DNA from: CALZFJ01 sp051878575
GTDB taxonomy: Bacteria > Bacteroidota > Bacteroidia > Bacteroidales > Muribaculaceae
Direction: 5' to 3'
NCBI GenBank assembly: GCA_051878575.1
Contig: JBJEKJ010000087.1
Location: 1-27,883, forward strand
Length of the DNA: 27,883 bases
The translations under genes and the position numbers were made by a program. The notes below the pieces were generated by a model. The model did not search any database. It was not told the origin of the DNA and saw only the letters and a list, made by a program, of their open reading frames with translations. Of this stretch, positions 7,844 to 16,012 are shown piece by piece. The stretch's first letter is position 1. Every line of letters begins with the position of its first letter.

Positions 7844-8938
7844 GTGGAAGAACTCAGGCGTATAGCGGTTAAGATTGGCAGCAATGTGCTGACAAGAGCC
7901 GATGGGACGCTCGACATAACACGCATGTCGGCGCTCGTCGACCAGATTGCCGCATTGCACGGCAGTGGCATGGAGGTGATTATGGTGACATCGGGTGCCG
8001 TGGCGTCGGGGCGCAGTGAGATGCGCAAGCTGTCCGGACAGAAGCACCTCGACACGGTGTCGGCACGTCAGCTTTACTCTGCCGTGGGGCAGGCGAAGCT
8101 GATCAACCGCTACTATGAGCTGTTTCGCGACCACGACATCGTGTGCGGTCAGGTGCTCACCACCAAGGAGAATTTCGCCACCCGTCAGCACTATCTCAAC
8201 CAGAAGCACTGCATGGATGTGATGCTCGAGAACCGTGTGATACCTATAGTGAACGAGAACGACACCATATCGGTGACGGAGCTTATGTTCACCGACAACG
8301 ATGAGCTGTCGGGGCTCATTGCATCTATGATGGGAGCCGACGCTCTGATAATACTGAGCAACATCGACGGTGTGTACGACGGCGACCCTTCGCTCCCCGG
8401 CTCAAAGGTGATAGCCGACATCTATCCCGACAGCAGGCTCGACAGCGACTCGTTCATCCAGACGAGGAAGTCGACTTGCGGACGCGGAGGGATGGGCACG
8501 AAATACCGAATCTCGCAGAAGGTAGCCGATGAGGGTATTGCGGTGGTGATTGCCAATGGCAAGCGCGACAATATCCTACCCGAGATAGTGTCGGGGGACC
8601 GCTCGGTGCCGTTCACGATGTTCCATGCCGGCGAGCGTCCGGTGTCGAGCGTTAAGAAATGGATTGCGCATAGCGAGGGCTTTGCCAAGGGCGAGATTCA
8701 TGTGAATGCCGGAGCCTGCGAGGCTCTAACCTCGGCACAGGCGTCGAGCCTGCTGCCGGTGGGCGTCACGAAGGTAGTGGGCGAGTTTGAGAAAGACGAC
8801 ATCGTGCGCATTGTCGATCCCGAGGGAAGGGCTTTCGCCATAGGCCGTATAAGCTGCGACAGCGTGCGCGCGGCGGCTTTGGCCGGTAAGCAGGGCGGCA
8901 AGCCGCTCATACACTATGATTACCTCTACATTGACTGA
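7844..8938 (+). CDS. proB: Glutamate 5-kinase ProB
   Basis: This 364-residue protein has an amino acid kinase domain (about 5-260) and a C-terminal PUA domain (about 276-352), the standard long form of ProB. Supporting motifs are VKIGSNVLT near the start (K10 in the nucleotide-binding loop), VTSGAVASG, PIVNENDTIS and GRGGMGTKYR. It phosphorylates glutamate in the first step of proline synthesis. The start is a GTG at 7844; no in-frame ATG fits the conserved N-terminus. A hairpin plus T-tract 21 bp downstream separates it from proA, although the two enzymes work in sequence. Confidence 0.93.
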   Translation: MEELRRIAVKIGSNVLTRADGTLDITRMSALVDQIAALHGSGMEVIMVTSGAVASGRSEMRKLSGQKHLDTVSARQLYSAVGQAKLINRYYELFRDHDIVCGQVLTTKENFATRQHYLNQKHCMDVMLENRVIPIVNENDTISVTELMFTDNDELSGLIASMMGADALIILSNIDGVYDGDPSLPGSKVIADIYPDSRLDSDSFIQTRKSTCGRGGMGTKYRISQKVADEGIAVVIANGKRDNILPEIVSGDRSVPFTMFHAGERPVSSVKKWIAHSEGFAKGEIHVNAGACEALTSAQASSLLPVGVTKVVGEFEKDDIVRIVDPEGRAFAIGRISCDSVRAAALAGKQGGKPLIHYDYLYID

Positions 8939-8959
8939 CGCCACACAGCGTTCAACTAT

Positions 8960-8989
8960 CGTGCCGCGCATTGTGGCACGTGTTTTTTT
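8960..8989 (+). terminator. Intrinsic terminator between proB and proA
   Basis: A 6-bp stem (CGTGCC at 8960-8965 with GGCACG at 8975-8980) and a 9-nt loop are followed by TGTTTTTTT. It should end the ftsX-to-proB transcript at least partly. proA then needs its own promoter or read-through; a degenerate box TACAGTTTG (9001-9009) is just before proA but has an extra base compared with TAnnTTTG. Confidence 0.75.
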
Positions 8990-9022
8990 AAAATATACAC
9001 TACAGTTTGTTAATTGACTATA

Positions 9023-10267
9023 ATGGGAAATCTCACTGAATTATTCAAGAGCGCGCGCATGGCATCGCGCAAGCTGAATCTTATAGAGGAGGATAGAATC
9101 AACGGTGTGCTGAACCGTGTGGCCGACGCCGCGGTGGAGGCTACCGATGAGATACTTGCCGCCAACAGGCTCGACTTGGAGCGTATGGACAAGTCGAATC
9201 CTAAATATGACCGACTGATGCTCACGGCCGGCCGCATTGCCGATATTGCCGCCGACATGCGCCATGTGGCACAGTTGCCGTCGCCGCTCGGACGCACACT
9301 CGCACAGTGGACTCGCCCCAATGGCATGAGGATAAGCAAGGTGAGCGTGCCGTTTGGCGTCATTGGCATTATCTACGAGGCTCGTCCCAACGTGACATTC
9401 GATGTGTTCTCGCTATGCCTTAAGAGTGGCAATGCCGTGATAATGAAGGGTGGGAGTGATGCCGCTTGCTCCAATGAGGCTATCGTGCGCGTGATTCACG
9501 GCGTGCTTGAGGCCGAGGGCATAGACACGGCTGCCGCCACGTTGTTGCCGCCGAGCCACGAGGCTACTGCCGAGATGCTTGCCGCTGTGGACTATGTCGA
9601 CCTTATAATTCCCCGCGGAAGCCGCAATCTTATCAATTTCGTGCGCGACAACTCCCGTGTGCCGGTGATTGAGACCGGTGCCGGAATATGCAATTGCTAT
9701 TTTCATGCCAGCGGCGACGTGGAGAAGGGTAGCCGCATAGTGATGAATGCCAAGACGCGGCGTGTGAGCGTGTGCAACGCTCTCGACTCGCTGATTGTCG
9801 ACCGCTGCCGCCTTGCCGACCTGCCGGCTCTCGTGGCTCCGCTTGCTGGTAAGGAAGTGACGATATATGCCGACGAGGAGTCTTTTGCCGCTCTCGATGG
9901 AGCGTATCCGCATCTTGAGCATGCCACGGCTGGCGACTGGGGCCGCGAGTATATGGACTATAAGATGTCGATAAAGACCGTAGGTGGCATCGACGAGGCG
10001 TTGGAGCACATTGCCCGATACTCATCGCGCCACAGCGAGAGCATTGTGGCCGAGGACGCCGAGGCGTGCCGCCGATTCAAGAAGGAGGTGGACGCGGCGT
10101 GCGTCTACACCAATCTGCCCACTTCGTTCACCGATGGCGGACAGTTTGGCTTCGGAGCCGAGATTGGCATCTCCACGCAGAAGCTCCATGCGCGCGGGCC
10201 GATGGCGCTCCCCGAGATTACAACCTACAAATATATCATTGAGGGCGACGCGCAGATTCGCCCGTGA
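9023..10267 (+). CDS. proA: Gamma-glutamyl phosphate reductase ProA
   Basis: This aldehyde dehydrogenase-superfamily protein has about 414 residues from the ATG at 9023. An in-frame TTG at 9014 would add three residues, but the ATG is the simpler start. Family blocks are PFGVIGIIYEARPNVTFD, GGSDAACSNEAI, VDLIIPRGSRNLINFV, the catalytic-cysteine region RRVSVCNALDS (C251 from this start) and TDGGQFGFGAEIGISTQKLHARGPM. It reduces gamma-glutamyl phosphate to glutamate semialdehyde with NADPH, the step after ProB. The N-terminus has the usual coenzyme-binding half-domain, and there is no sign of truncation. Confidence 0.94.
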   Translation: MGNLTELFKSARMASRKLNLIEEDRINGVLNRVADAAVEATDEILAANRLDLERMDKSNPKYDRLMLTAGRIADIAADMRHVAQLPSPLGRTLAQWTRPNGMRISKVSVPFGVIGIIYEARPNVTFDVFSLCLKSGNAVIMKGGSDAACSNEAIVRVIHGVLEAEGIDTAAATLLPPSHEATAEMLAAVDYVDLIIPRGSRNLINFVRDNSRVPVIETGAGICNCYFHASGDVEKGSRIVMNAKTRRVSVCNALDSLIVDRCRLADLPALVAPLAGKEVTIYADEESFAALDGAYPHLEHATAGDWGREYMDYKMSIKTVGGIDEALEHIARYSSRHSESIVAEDAEACRRFKKEVDAACVYTNLPTSFTDGGQFGFGAEIGISTQKLHARGPMALPEITTYKYIIEGDAQIRP

Positions 10268-10345
10268 TATTGTGTCTGGAGCAGGGTCATAGGCATAAAA
10301 AAGTAATAATACTTGCGATTGAATTAACCAAAAGATATAAAGACG

Positions 10346-11500
10346 ATGAACAAATTTGAATTTCAAAATCCGGTGAGAATTTATTTCGGTGAGGGTGAGA
10401 TTGCGTCGATTGCCAAGGAGGTGGCTCCGGGTAGCAAGGTGCTGATGACTTATGGCGGAGGCTCCATAAAGCGCAACGGCATCTACGACCAAGTGATGGC
10501 TGCGCTCAAAGGGTGTACGGTGGTGGAGTTTGGCGGTATTGAGGCCAATCCCGACTATGACACTCTGATGAGGGCCATAGCCCTCGGAAAAGCCGAGAAT
10601 GTGGACTTCACGCTTGCCGTGGGCGGTGGATCTATTATCGACGGCACAAAATTCATCGCCGCGGCGATGAACTACGATGGCGACCCCTGGGATTTCATAG
10701 TGGGCAAGGCTCCTGTGCCTGCTGCCAAGCCTTTTGGCGCGGTGCTGACGCTGCCTGCAACAGGCTCGGAGATGAATTGCGGTGCGGTAATCTCGCGCCG
10801 TGCCACTAAGGAGAAATATGCCTTCCACAATGCGTGTGGATTCCCTCGCTTCTCCGTCCTCGACCCTACCGCTGTCTATAGCCTGCCCAAGCGCCAGATT
10901 GCCAATGGCATAATCGACACGTTCATTCACACCACCGAGCAGTATCTCACCACAGCCGGAAGTCCGCGCGTGATGGATCGCTTCGCCGAGGGCGTGCTGC
11001 TGACGCTTGTGGAGATTGCTCCACGACTGATGGCAGAGGGCACTCCGGCCTACGACGACTGCGCCAACTTCATGATGGCTGCCACGATGGGCTTGAACGG
11101 GTTCCTTGCCATGGGTGTCGACGAGGACTGGGCTACTCACATGATAGGACATGAGCTGACTGCACTTCATGGGCTTGATCACGGCGTGACGCTCGCTATA
11201 GTGTGGGCCGGGACGATGGATGTGATGCGTCGCGAGAAGGAGGCTAAGCTGCTGCAATATGCCGGGAGAGTGTGGGGCATCACTGAGGGAACTGCCGATG
11301 AGATTATCGACAAGGCCGTGGAGGCTACCGACAACTTCTTCCGCTCGCTTGGCGTGAGGACGCTTCTGAGTGACTACGGCATAGGCGAGGATACGGTGAC
11401 AGATATCAGAGACCGCTTTGCCGCGCGCAAGTGGAATCTTGGCGAGAATGGAATCATCACTCCCGAGAAGGTGGAGCAAATCCTTCGCCGCCGCATGTGA
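10346..11500 (+). CDS. Iron-containing alcohol dehydrogenase (YqhD/butanol dehydrogenase type)
   Basis: This 384-residue group III (metal-dependent) alcohol dehydrogenase starts NKFEFQNPVRIYFGEG, typical of the BDH/YqhD branch. The nucleotide-binding loop is AVGGGSIIDGTKF (about 91-103). The four metal ligands are present: D191 and H195 in IIDTFIHTTEQ, H265 in WATHMIGHELTA, and H279 in GLDHGVTLAIV. It would reduce aldehydes to alcohols with NAD(P)H for redox balance or detoxification; the physiological substrate cannot be read from the sequence. It is 78 bp after proA on the same strand and could be a separate unit. A long hairpin terminates it toward convergent asnA. Confidence 0.9.
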   Translation: MNKFEFQNPVRIYFGEGEIASIAKEVAPGSKVLMTYGGGSIKRNGIYDQVMAALKGCTVVEFGGIEANPDYDTLMRAIALGKAENVDFTLAVGGGSIIDGTKFIAAAMNYDGDPWDFIVGKAPVPAAKPFGAVLTLPATGSEMNCGAVISRRATKEKYAFHNACGFPRFSVLDPTAVYSLPKRQIANGIIDTFIHTTEQYLTTAGSPRVMDRFAEGVLLTLVEIAPRLMAEGTPAYDDCANFMMAATMGLNGFLAMGVDEDWATHMIGHELTALHGLDHGVTLAIVWAGTMDVMRREKEAKLLQYAGRVWGITEGTADEIIDKAVEATDNFFRSLGVRTLLSDYGIGEDTVTDIRDRFAARKWNLGENGIITPEKVEQILRRRM

Positions 11501-11546
11501 CGTGGTGTTGCGGAATGTCAAAGGCAATTGCGAGATTGGCATGATA

Positions 11547-11599
11547 ATAACAGCAGAGGCTGTGCCGTGATGAACTCACGTCGCAGCCTCTGCTGTTAT
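11547..11599. terminator. Long hairpin between convergent alcohol dehydrogenase and asnA genes
   Basis: A perfect 16-bp stem (11547-11562 with 11584-11599) encloses a second possible 5-bp stem (CGTGA 11566-11570 with TCACG 11576-11580). The U-tract is weak (TTATGTTGT on the plus side). The symmetric structure between the 3' ends of two convergent genes suggests bidirectional termination or 3'-end protection. Confidence 0.7.
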
Positions 11600-11620
11600 G
11601 TTGTCTGATAGTGAGCCCGG

Positions 11621-12652
11621 TCACACGAGGTGAATGCCGTTGCGGCGGCATTCCTCCACTTGTGCCTCTGGCCAGATGCTTGCCTGCACCTCGCCTATGT
11701 GCGCTTTCTGGAGCAGGAACATGCACAGGCGGCTCTGCCCGATGCCTCCTCCGATAGAGTAGGGAAGCTCGCCGGCAAGCAGCGCCCTGTGGAATGTCAG
11801 GCTCTTGCGCTCGGTGCATCCGCGCATCTCAAGCTGGCGCATGAGCGACTCGGCGCTGACGCGTATTCCCATCGACGAGAGCTCGAACGGGCACTCTAAG
11901 ATGGGGTCCCACAGAATCAAGTCGCCGTTCAGGCCACGATATCCGTCGCTGTTTTCGGTGATCCAGTCGTCGTAGTCGGGGGCGCGCCCGTCATGAGGCT
12001 CACCGTTGCTCAGCGGTGCTCCGATTCCAATCAGGAATATCGCGCCATATTCGCGTGCGGCCATAGCCTCACGCTCTTTGTCGGTCATTCCGGGATATTG
12101 CTGCAACAGCTCCTCGGAGTGGATGAATTTCACTTTCTCAGGCAGGCGAGGGGTGATGTGCGGGAACTTCTCGTAAATCATCCATTCCGTCTCGCGCACG
12201 GCGCAGAAAATCTTCTCCACGGTGCGCTTCAGGAATTCGAGCGTGCGGTCCTCCTCCCTGATAGTCTGCTCCCAGTCCCACTGGTCGACGTAGAGCGAGT
12301 GCAGGTTGTCGAGGTCCTCGGCGGTGCGAATGGCATTCATGTCGGTATACAGTCCGTAGCCGGGGGCGATGTCGTAGGCGCCGAGCTTCATGCGTTTCCA
12401 CTTAGCGAGCGAGTGCACAACCTCGGCGCGACGGCTCATGCAGGCGATGTCGAACGTCACGGCATGCTCCACGCCGTTGAGATCGTCGTTGATGCCAGTG
12501 CCCGAAAGCACGAAAAGCGGTGCGGTGACGCGGCGCAGGTTGAGCGCCTTTCCGAGTTTCTCCTGAAAAGTGTCCTTTATCATCTTGATGGCGACCTCGG
12601 TGGTCTCAGGGAGAAGTTTCTGTTTATACTTTTTGGGAATAATTAAAGCCAT
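11621..12652 (-). CDS. asnA: Aspartate--ammonia ligase (asparagine synthetase A)
   Basis: This 343-residue class II aminoacyl-tRNA synthetase-like enzyme has the AsnA hallmarks. They are an N-terminal PKKYKQKLLPETTEVAI region, GTGINDDLNG at 51-60, the central WDWEQTI segment, and the C-terminal active-site block GGGIGQSR at 301-308 followed by IWPE at 326-329. It makes asparagine from aspartate and ammonia with ATP. The length is close to the 330-345 residues usual in the family. It is monocistronic, with a good promoter upstream and a hairpin downstream. Confidence 0.96.
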   Translation of the reverse strand: MALIIPKKYKQKLLPETTEVAIKMIKDTFQEKLGKALNLRRVTAPLFVLSGTGINDDLNGVEHAVTFDIACMSRRAEVVHSLAKWKRMKLGAYDIAPGYGLYTDMNAIRTAEDLDNLHSLYVDQWDWEQTIREEDRTLEFLKRTVEKIFCAVRETEWMIYEKFPHITPRLPEKVKFIHSEELLQQYPGMTDKEREAMAAREYGAIFLIGIGAPLSNGEPHDGRAPDYDDWITENSDGYRGLNGDLILWDPILECPFELSSMGIRVSAESLMRQLEMRGCTERKSLTFHRALLAGELPYSIGGGIGQSRLCMFLLQKAHIGEVQASIWPEAQVEECRRNGIHLV

Positions 12653-12681
12653 GTCAAGTTGTAATAATTCATTTTGCGTGG

Positions 12682-12714
12682 CAAAAGTACAACAAATTTC
12701 CGTAATAATCCAAA
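12682..12714 (-). promoter_or_regulatory. Promoter of asnA
   Basis: On the minus strand TTTG (12711-12714), a 21-bp spacer and TACTTTTG (12682-12689) match the Bacteroidetes TTTG/TAnnTTTG consensus exactly. Transcription would start near 12677, giving a leader of about 25 nt before the asnA ATG. Confidence 0.7.
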
Positions 12715-12855
12715 ATTTACTATCATTTTGTGCGGTTTTATGCTATTTTTAACATCATAGTGCGCGTTTTTGGGTCAAAAATGCAATATTTTCGCATCGG
12801 CCGACGGGTTGCGGCCCTGTTTGCGGCGGCTTTGTGGCGATAGTGCGGCGGCGGG

Positions 12856-12887
12856 GTTGCGTGAACCGATAAAGATTTGTAACTTTG
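12856..12887 (+). promoter_or_regulatory. Promoter of the EamA-porin fusion gene
   Basis: GTTG (12856-12859), a 20-bp spacer and TAACTTTG (12880-12887) form a good Bacteroidetes promoter, with a start site near 12892. This rules out the longer in-frame extension to 12770 as coding, because that start would be upstream of the transcript. It places the true start at 12938 or 12947. Confidence 0.65.
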
Positions 12888-12937
12888 CTGAGTTTTTAAG
12901 GAAAAGAGAACTGAATTACAAAATCGATAGTCGAGAA

Positions 12938-14941
12938 ATGGCTGTAATGAATGAGAATCTCGAGGCGGTGCCGGGACGTGAGCGCCGCCGCGGACACTTG
13001 GCGATGCTTTTTGCCAATATGGTGTGGGGGCTGATGTCGCCCGTGTCGAAAGAGGTGCTGATGCTTGGGTGCATCACTCCGCTCGGGCTGTCGGCGATAC
13101 GCGTATGGGGCGGTGCGCTGCTCTTTTGGCTGTTCTCATTCCTGCTCCCCGAGAGTGTGGTGAGGCATGAGAGGATTGAGCGCCGCGACCTGCTGCGGAT
13201 ATTTCTTGCCTCACTGCTGATAATCACCTCCAATCAGGCATTGTTCATAGTGGGTATATGCTACACAAATCCTATCGACTCGTCGGTGGTGGCCACGTTG
13301 ACGCCGATTTTCACCATGGTGTTTGCCGCAATATTCATTCATGAGCGCATCACGCCGCTCAAGACTCTCGGAGTGGCGATAGGCCTCGGCGGAGCGCTGA
13401 TGCTCGTAGTGGCGGGGACCGATGCTGCCTGCCAGGATGCCCCTAACCCGATTTTGGGCAACTCGCTTTGCCTCGTGGCTCAAATCTCGGCTGCGCTCTA
13501 CTATGTGGTATTCAAGGATATAATAAACAAATACTCGCCGTTCACCCTGATGAAATGGATGTTCTTGATGTCGGCGGTCACTCTCGTACCTATTACTGCC
13601 GGCAGCTTGGCCGACACCCGATGGGACGAGATTCCGGCATTTGCCTTCGCCGACATTGCGTTCATTGTGGTGTTTGCCACATTCATTGGCTATCTTCTCA
13701 TTCCCTACACTCAGCGACGGCTGAAACCAACACTCGTAAGTATGTACAATTATTTGCAGCCGGTCACATCGGCATTCTATTCTGTCGCCCTGGGCATCGC
13801 CGTGGTCACGGCAAGCAAACTCATTGCCACGGCACTGATTTTCCTCGGTGTGTGGGTAGTCACTCAAAGTCGCAACAACCAGCGATGGTCCGACTTGCTC
13901 GGCAAGCGGCGCGCCATGCTCATTGCCGCCATTCTGCTGCTGTCGGCTCCGAGGATGGCTGCCGGCAATGACACCGTTGCCGACTCCGTGTCCCTCCGAC
14001 TCGACAATATTGAGCGTTTTCAGGCAAAATTGCAAAGCGCGTCGAAATACATTCCCAAATTGAGCGGCTACGTGAGTGCCGGATACAATTACATGGAGGA
14101 TTCCAAATCGGAGTTCTACGTGAAATGCGCGCGAATCGACATCAATGGCAATCTCGGCGCCAAATTCGACTATCGCGTGCTTTTCGACTTCTATAAAGTG
14201 AAGGCCTACGACGTGAGGATGCGCTTCAAGCCCATGAAGGAGCTGAACGTGTCGGTGGGTCACTTCAAGGTGCCTTTCTCGATTGGCAATCAGCGAGGAC
14301 CGCTCACGGAGGAGCTGATAACGTTCCCGGCGGTGATTCAGCGCCTTGTGGGATGGACCGACGTGTGCGGAATGAGCGGCGGCTCGGGACGCGACATCGG
14401 TGTGAGCCTCTACGGAACACTGTGGCGACGCAACGGTCTCAACGTAATCGACTATGCCGCAGGAGTGTTCAATGGCAATGGAAGCAATGCGTCCGACGAC
14501 AATAGCAGCAAGGATTTCTCGGGCAAGCTCACCGTGCGTCCGGTGAAGGGCCTGGAGCTCTCGGGCTCATACTACTGGGGCGAATATGGCGCCGACTACA
14601 TGCTGCGCCGACGCTGGTGTGCTGGAGGAGCCTTCAGCGGCAAGTTCCTGTTGCTGCGAGGTGAGTATGTGGCCGGAACCACTGGAGGCGTGGAGAGCGA
14701 CGGATATTATGTGCTCGGAGGCGTGAAGGCTCCGTGTGGAATCACGCCACTCGTGCGTTATGAGTCGTTCAATGCCGATTGCTCATCGGGCGTCAAAGAG
14801 CGAATATACACTGTGGGCATCGACTGGCATCCCACTAAGTATCTGCGCCTTCAGGGCAACTATGTGCGCTACTGCTATTCGCCCGGATCGGCGCAAAAGG
14901 ACAAGAATCAGCTGCAAATTCTGATAACAGGCATAATATAA
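12938..14941 (+). CDS. Fusion: EamA/DMT-family transporter + outer-membrane porin O/P-like barrel
   Basis: One unbroken 667-residue frame carries two different modules. Residues about 20-310 are a ten-helix drug/metabolite transporter with two EamA repeats (about 20-158 and 172-309; MLFANMVWGLMSPVSKE, ALYYVVFKDIINKYSPF and NYLQPVTSAFYS are typical). Residues 320-343 form a signal-peptide-like segment: GKRR, a hydrophobic stretch MLIAAILLLSA, then PRMAAG before ND. Residues about 368-667 look like a phosphate-selective porin O/P barrel, with alternating beta strands, YRVLFDFYKVKAYDVRMRF, VGHFKVPFSIGNQRGPLTEE and YYWGEYGADY. The barrel lacks the usual terminal aromatic residue (it ends ILITGII). 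The start at 12938 follows the promoter; 12947 is equally possible. The porin may be released by signal peptidase or translated from an internal start (TTG 13895 or ATG 13916). The transported substrates are unknown. Confidence 0.8.
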   Translation: MAVMNENLEAVPGRERRRGHLAMLFANMVWGLMSPVSKEVLMLGCITPLGLSAIRVWGGALLFWLFSFLLPESVVRHERIERRDLLRIFLASLLIITSNQALFIVGICYTNPIDSSVVATLTPIFTMVFAAIFIHERITPLKTLGVAIGLGGALMLVVAGTDAACQDAPNPILGNSLCLVAQISAALYYVVFKDIINKYSPFTLMKWMFLMSAVTLVPITAGSLADTRWDEIPAFAFADIAFIVVFATFIGYLLIPYTQRRLKPTLVSMYNYLQPVTSAFYSVALGIAVVTASKLIATALIFLGVWVVTQSRNNQRWSDLLGKRRAMLIAAILLLSAPRMAAGNDTVADSVSLRLDNIERFQAKLQSASKYIPKLSGYVSAGYNYMEDSKSEFYVKCARIDINGNLGAKFDYRVLFDFYKVKAYDVRMRFKPMKELNVSVGHFKVPFSIGNQRGPLTEELITFPAVIQRLVGWTDVCGMSGGSGRDIGVSLYGTLWRRNGLNVIDYAAGVFNGNGSNASDDNSSKDFSGKLTVRPVKGLELSGSYYWGEYGADYMLRRRWCAGGAFSGKFLLLRGEYVAGTTGGVESDGYYVLGGVKAPCGITPLVRYESFNADCSSGVKERIYTVGIDWHPTKYLRLQGNYVRYCYSPGSAQKDKNQLQILITGII

Positions 14942-14978
14942 GCGAAATATTGACCAAATAGGGATAGAATAAATGTGC

Positions 14979-14986
14979 TAATTTTG
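14979..14986 (+). promoter_or_regulatory. Candidate -7 box of the PCMD-like gene
   Basis: TAATTTTG matches TAnnTTTG and would start transcription near 14991, giving a leader of about 30 nt. The nearest TTG-type -33 (ATTG at 14949-14952) is 26 bp away, too far for a standard spacer, so only the -7 box is supported. Confidence 0.5.
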
Positions 14987-15020
14987 CACTAATAAATATA
15001 GAGAGTTATTTTACACGAAG

Positions 15021-15992
15021 ATGGATAAAATGATATTAAAATTAAGAGAATTACTGCTATGGGTGGCCGTGGCTGCTTTTGCTCTGCCCGGCGAGGCTGC
15101 CGACAAAATCAAATATGGGGATTTCAACTCTTGGGTGCTGCGCAACATCAAGGAGTCGTCGGTGCTCGGAGGAAACACCAAGACGCTTTATGAGATAGGT
15201 CCGAACCAGACGATAGAGGGCGCGAAGGCCTACTATAACCTCGGTGGCTCGCCGTGGGCCACTTCCAATGTCTACGCCAAGGTGATGGGTGTGGTGAAGT
15301 GCAGCAACGCAGTGTATCGCGACGCACGCGGCAATGGCGACTATTGCGCCAAGATGACCACTATCCTTGAGCACGTAAAGGCCCTCGGAATGATTAATAT
15401 GGATGTGCTCGTCTCGGGCAGCATATTCCTCGGTCAGGTGTTTGAGCCAATATCGAGCACCAAGAACCCTTACTCGAAGATGGAGATGGGCGTAAGGTTC
15501 ACAAAGCGTCCGAAGTATCTCACATTCGATTACCGTCTGGTGGTGCCTGCCAATGGCCAGGTGATATACTCAAGCGGTTTCGGCTCAAAGAAAACCATCG
15601 CCGGCAAGGACCATGCCGAGGTTTACATACTGCTGCAACGTCGCTGGGAGGATGAGAAGGGCAATATTCACGCCAAGCGTGTCGGCACCGGGCGTCATCG
15701 CTTCTCAGCGTCGACCAAAGGCTGGGTGAACAACTATAAAATCCCGGTGTGGTATGGCGATATCACAAAACACAGCGGCTATGAGTCGTATATGGGACTT
15801 ATTCCTAAGGATGTGAGCTACTATGCCCGCAACAGCAAGGGCAAGATGATGCCTGTAATCGAGGAGGGCTGGGACGATGCCAATGCCACTCCCACGCACA
15901 TGCTCATAATGGCCTCGTCGGGATGCGGCGTAGCCTACACCGGAATGGTGGGAATGACTCTCTGGATCGACAATATGGAATTGGAGTATTAG
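15021..15992 (+). CDS. Secreted PCMD-like protein (putative carbohydrate-metabolism domain)
   Basis: This 323-residue protein has an N-terminal signal peptide (hydrophobic LLLWVAVAAFALP, probable cleavage after about residue 26, near GEAA). After KIKYGDFNSWVLRNIKES the body is beta-rich. It contains VLVSGSIFLGQVF, FTKRPKYLTFDYRLVVP and a C-terminal MLIMASSGCGVAYTGMVGMTLWIDNMELEY. This pattern resembles the C-terminal jelly-roll PCMD domain (about 65-322) of Bacteroidetes surface proteins. It has no lipobox, so it is probably periplasmic or secreted. No enzyme activity can be assigned. It lies 79 bp after the EamA-porin fusion on the same strand with its own candidate promoter, and its stop is 20 bp from the stop of the convergent glycosyltransferase. 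Confidence 0.65.
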   Translation: MDKMILKLRELLLWVAVAAFALPGEAADKIKYGDFNSWVLRNIKESSVLGGNTKTLYEIGPNQTIEGAKAYYNLGGSPWATSNVYAKVMGVVKCSNAVYRDARGNGDYCAKMTTILEHVKALGMINMDVLVSGSIFLGQVFEPISSTKNPYSKMEMGVRFTKRPKYLTFDYRLVVPANGQVIYSSGFGSKKTIAGKDHAEVYILLQRRWEDEKGNIHAKRVGTGRHRFSASTKGWVNNYKIPVWYGDITKHSGYESYMGLIPKDVSYYARNSKGKMMPVIEEGWDDANATPTHMLIMASSGCGVAYTGMVGMTLWIDNMELEY

Positions 15993-16012
15993 TCGCTACA
16001 CGCATTGCGGGC

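Noticed and set aside
8960..9022. Riboswitch or attenuator before proA
   Set aside because: The hairpin with T-tract is adequately explained as a simple terminator after proB; no leader peptide or alternative structure was seen.
10022..11542. A 506-codon open frame on the minus strand opposite the end of proA and the alcohol dehydrogenase gene
   Set aside because: It is antisense to two clear enzymes, has His/Arg-rich low-information content, and has no promoter or start context.
12770..12937. Extension of the EamA-porin frame upstream to 12770
   Set aside because: A good promoter (12856-12887) lies inside this extension, so these codons would not be transcribed; the translated residues also do not resemble an EamA N-terminus.
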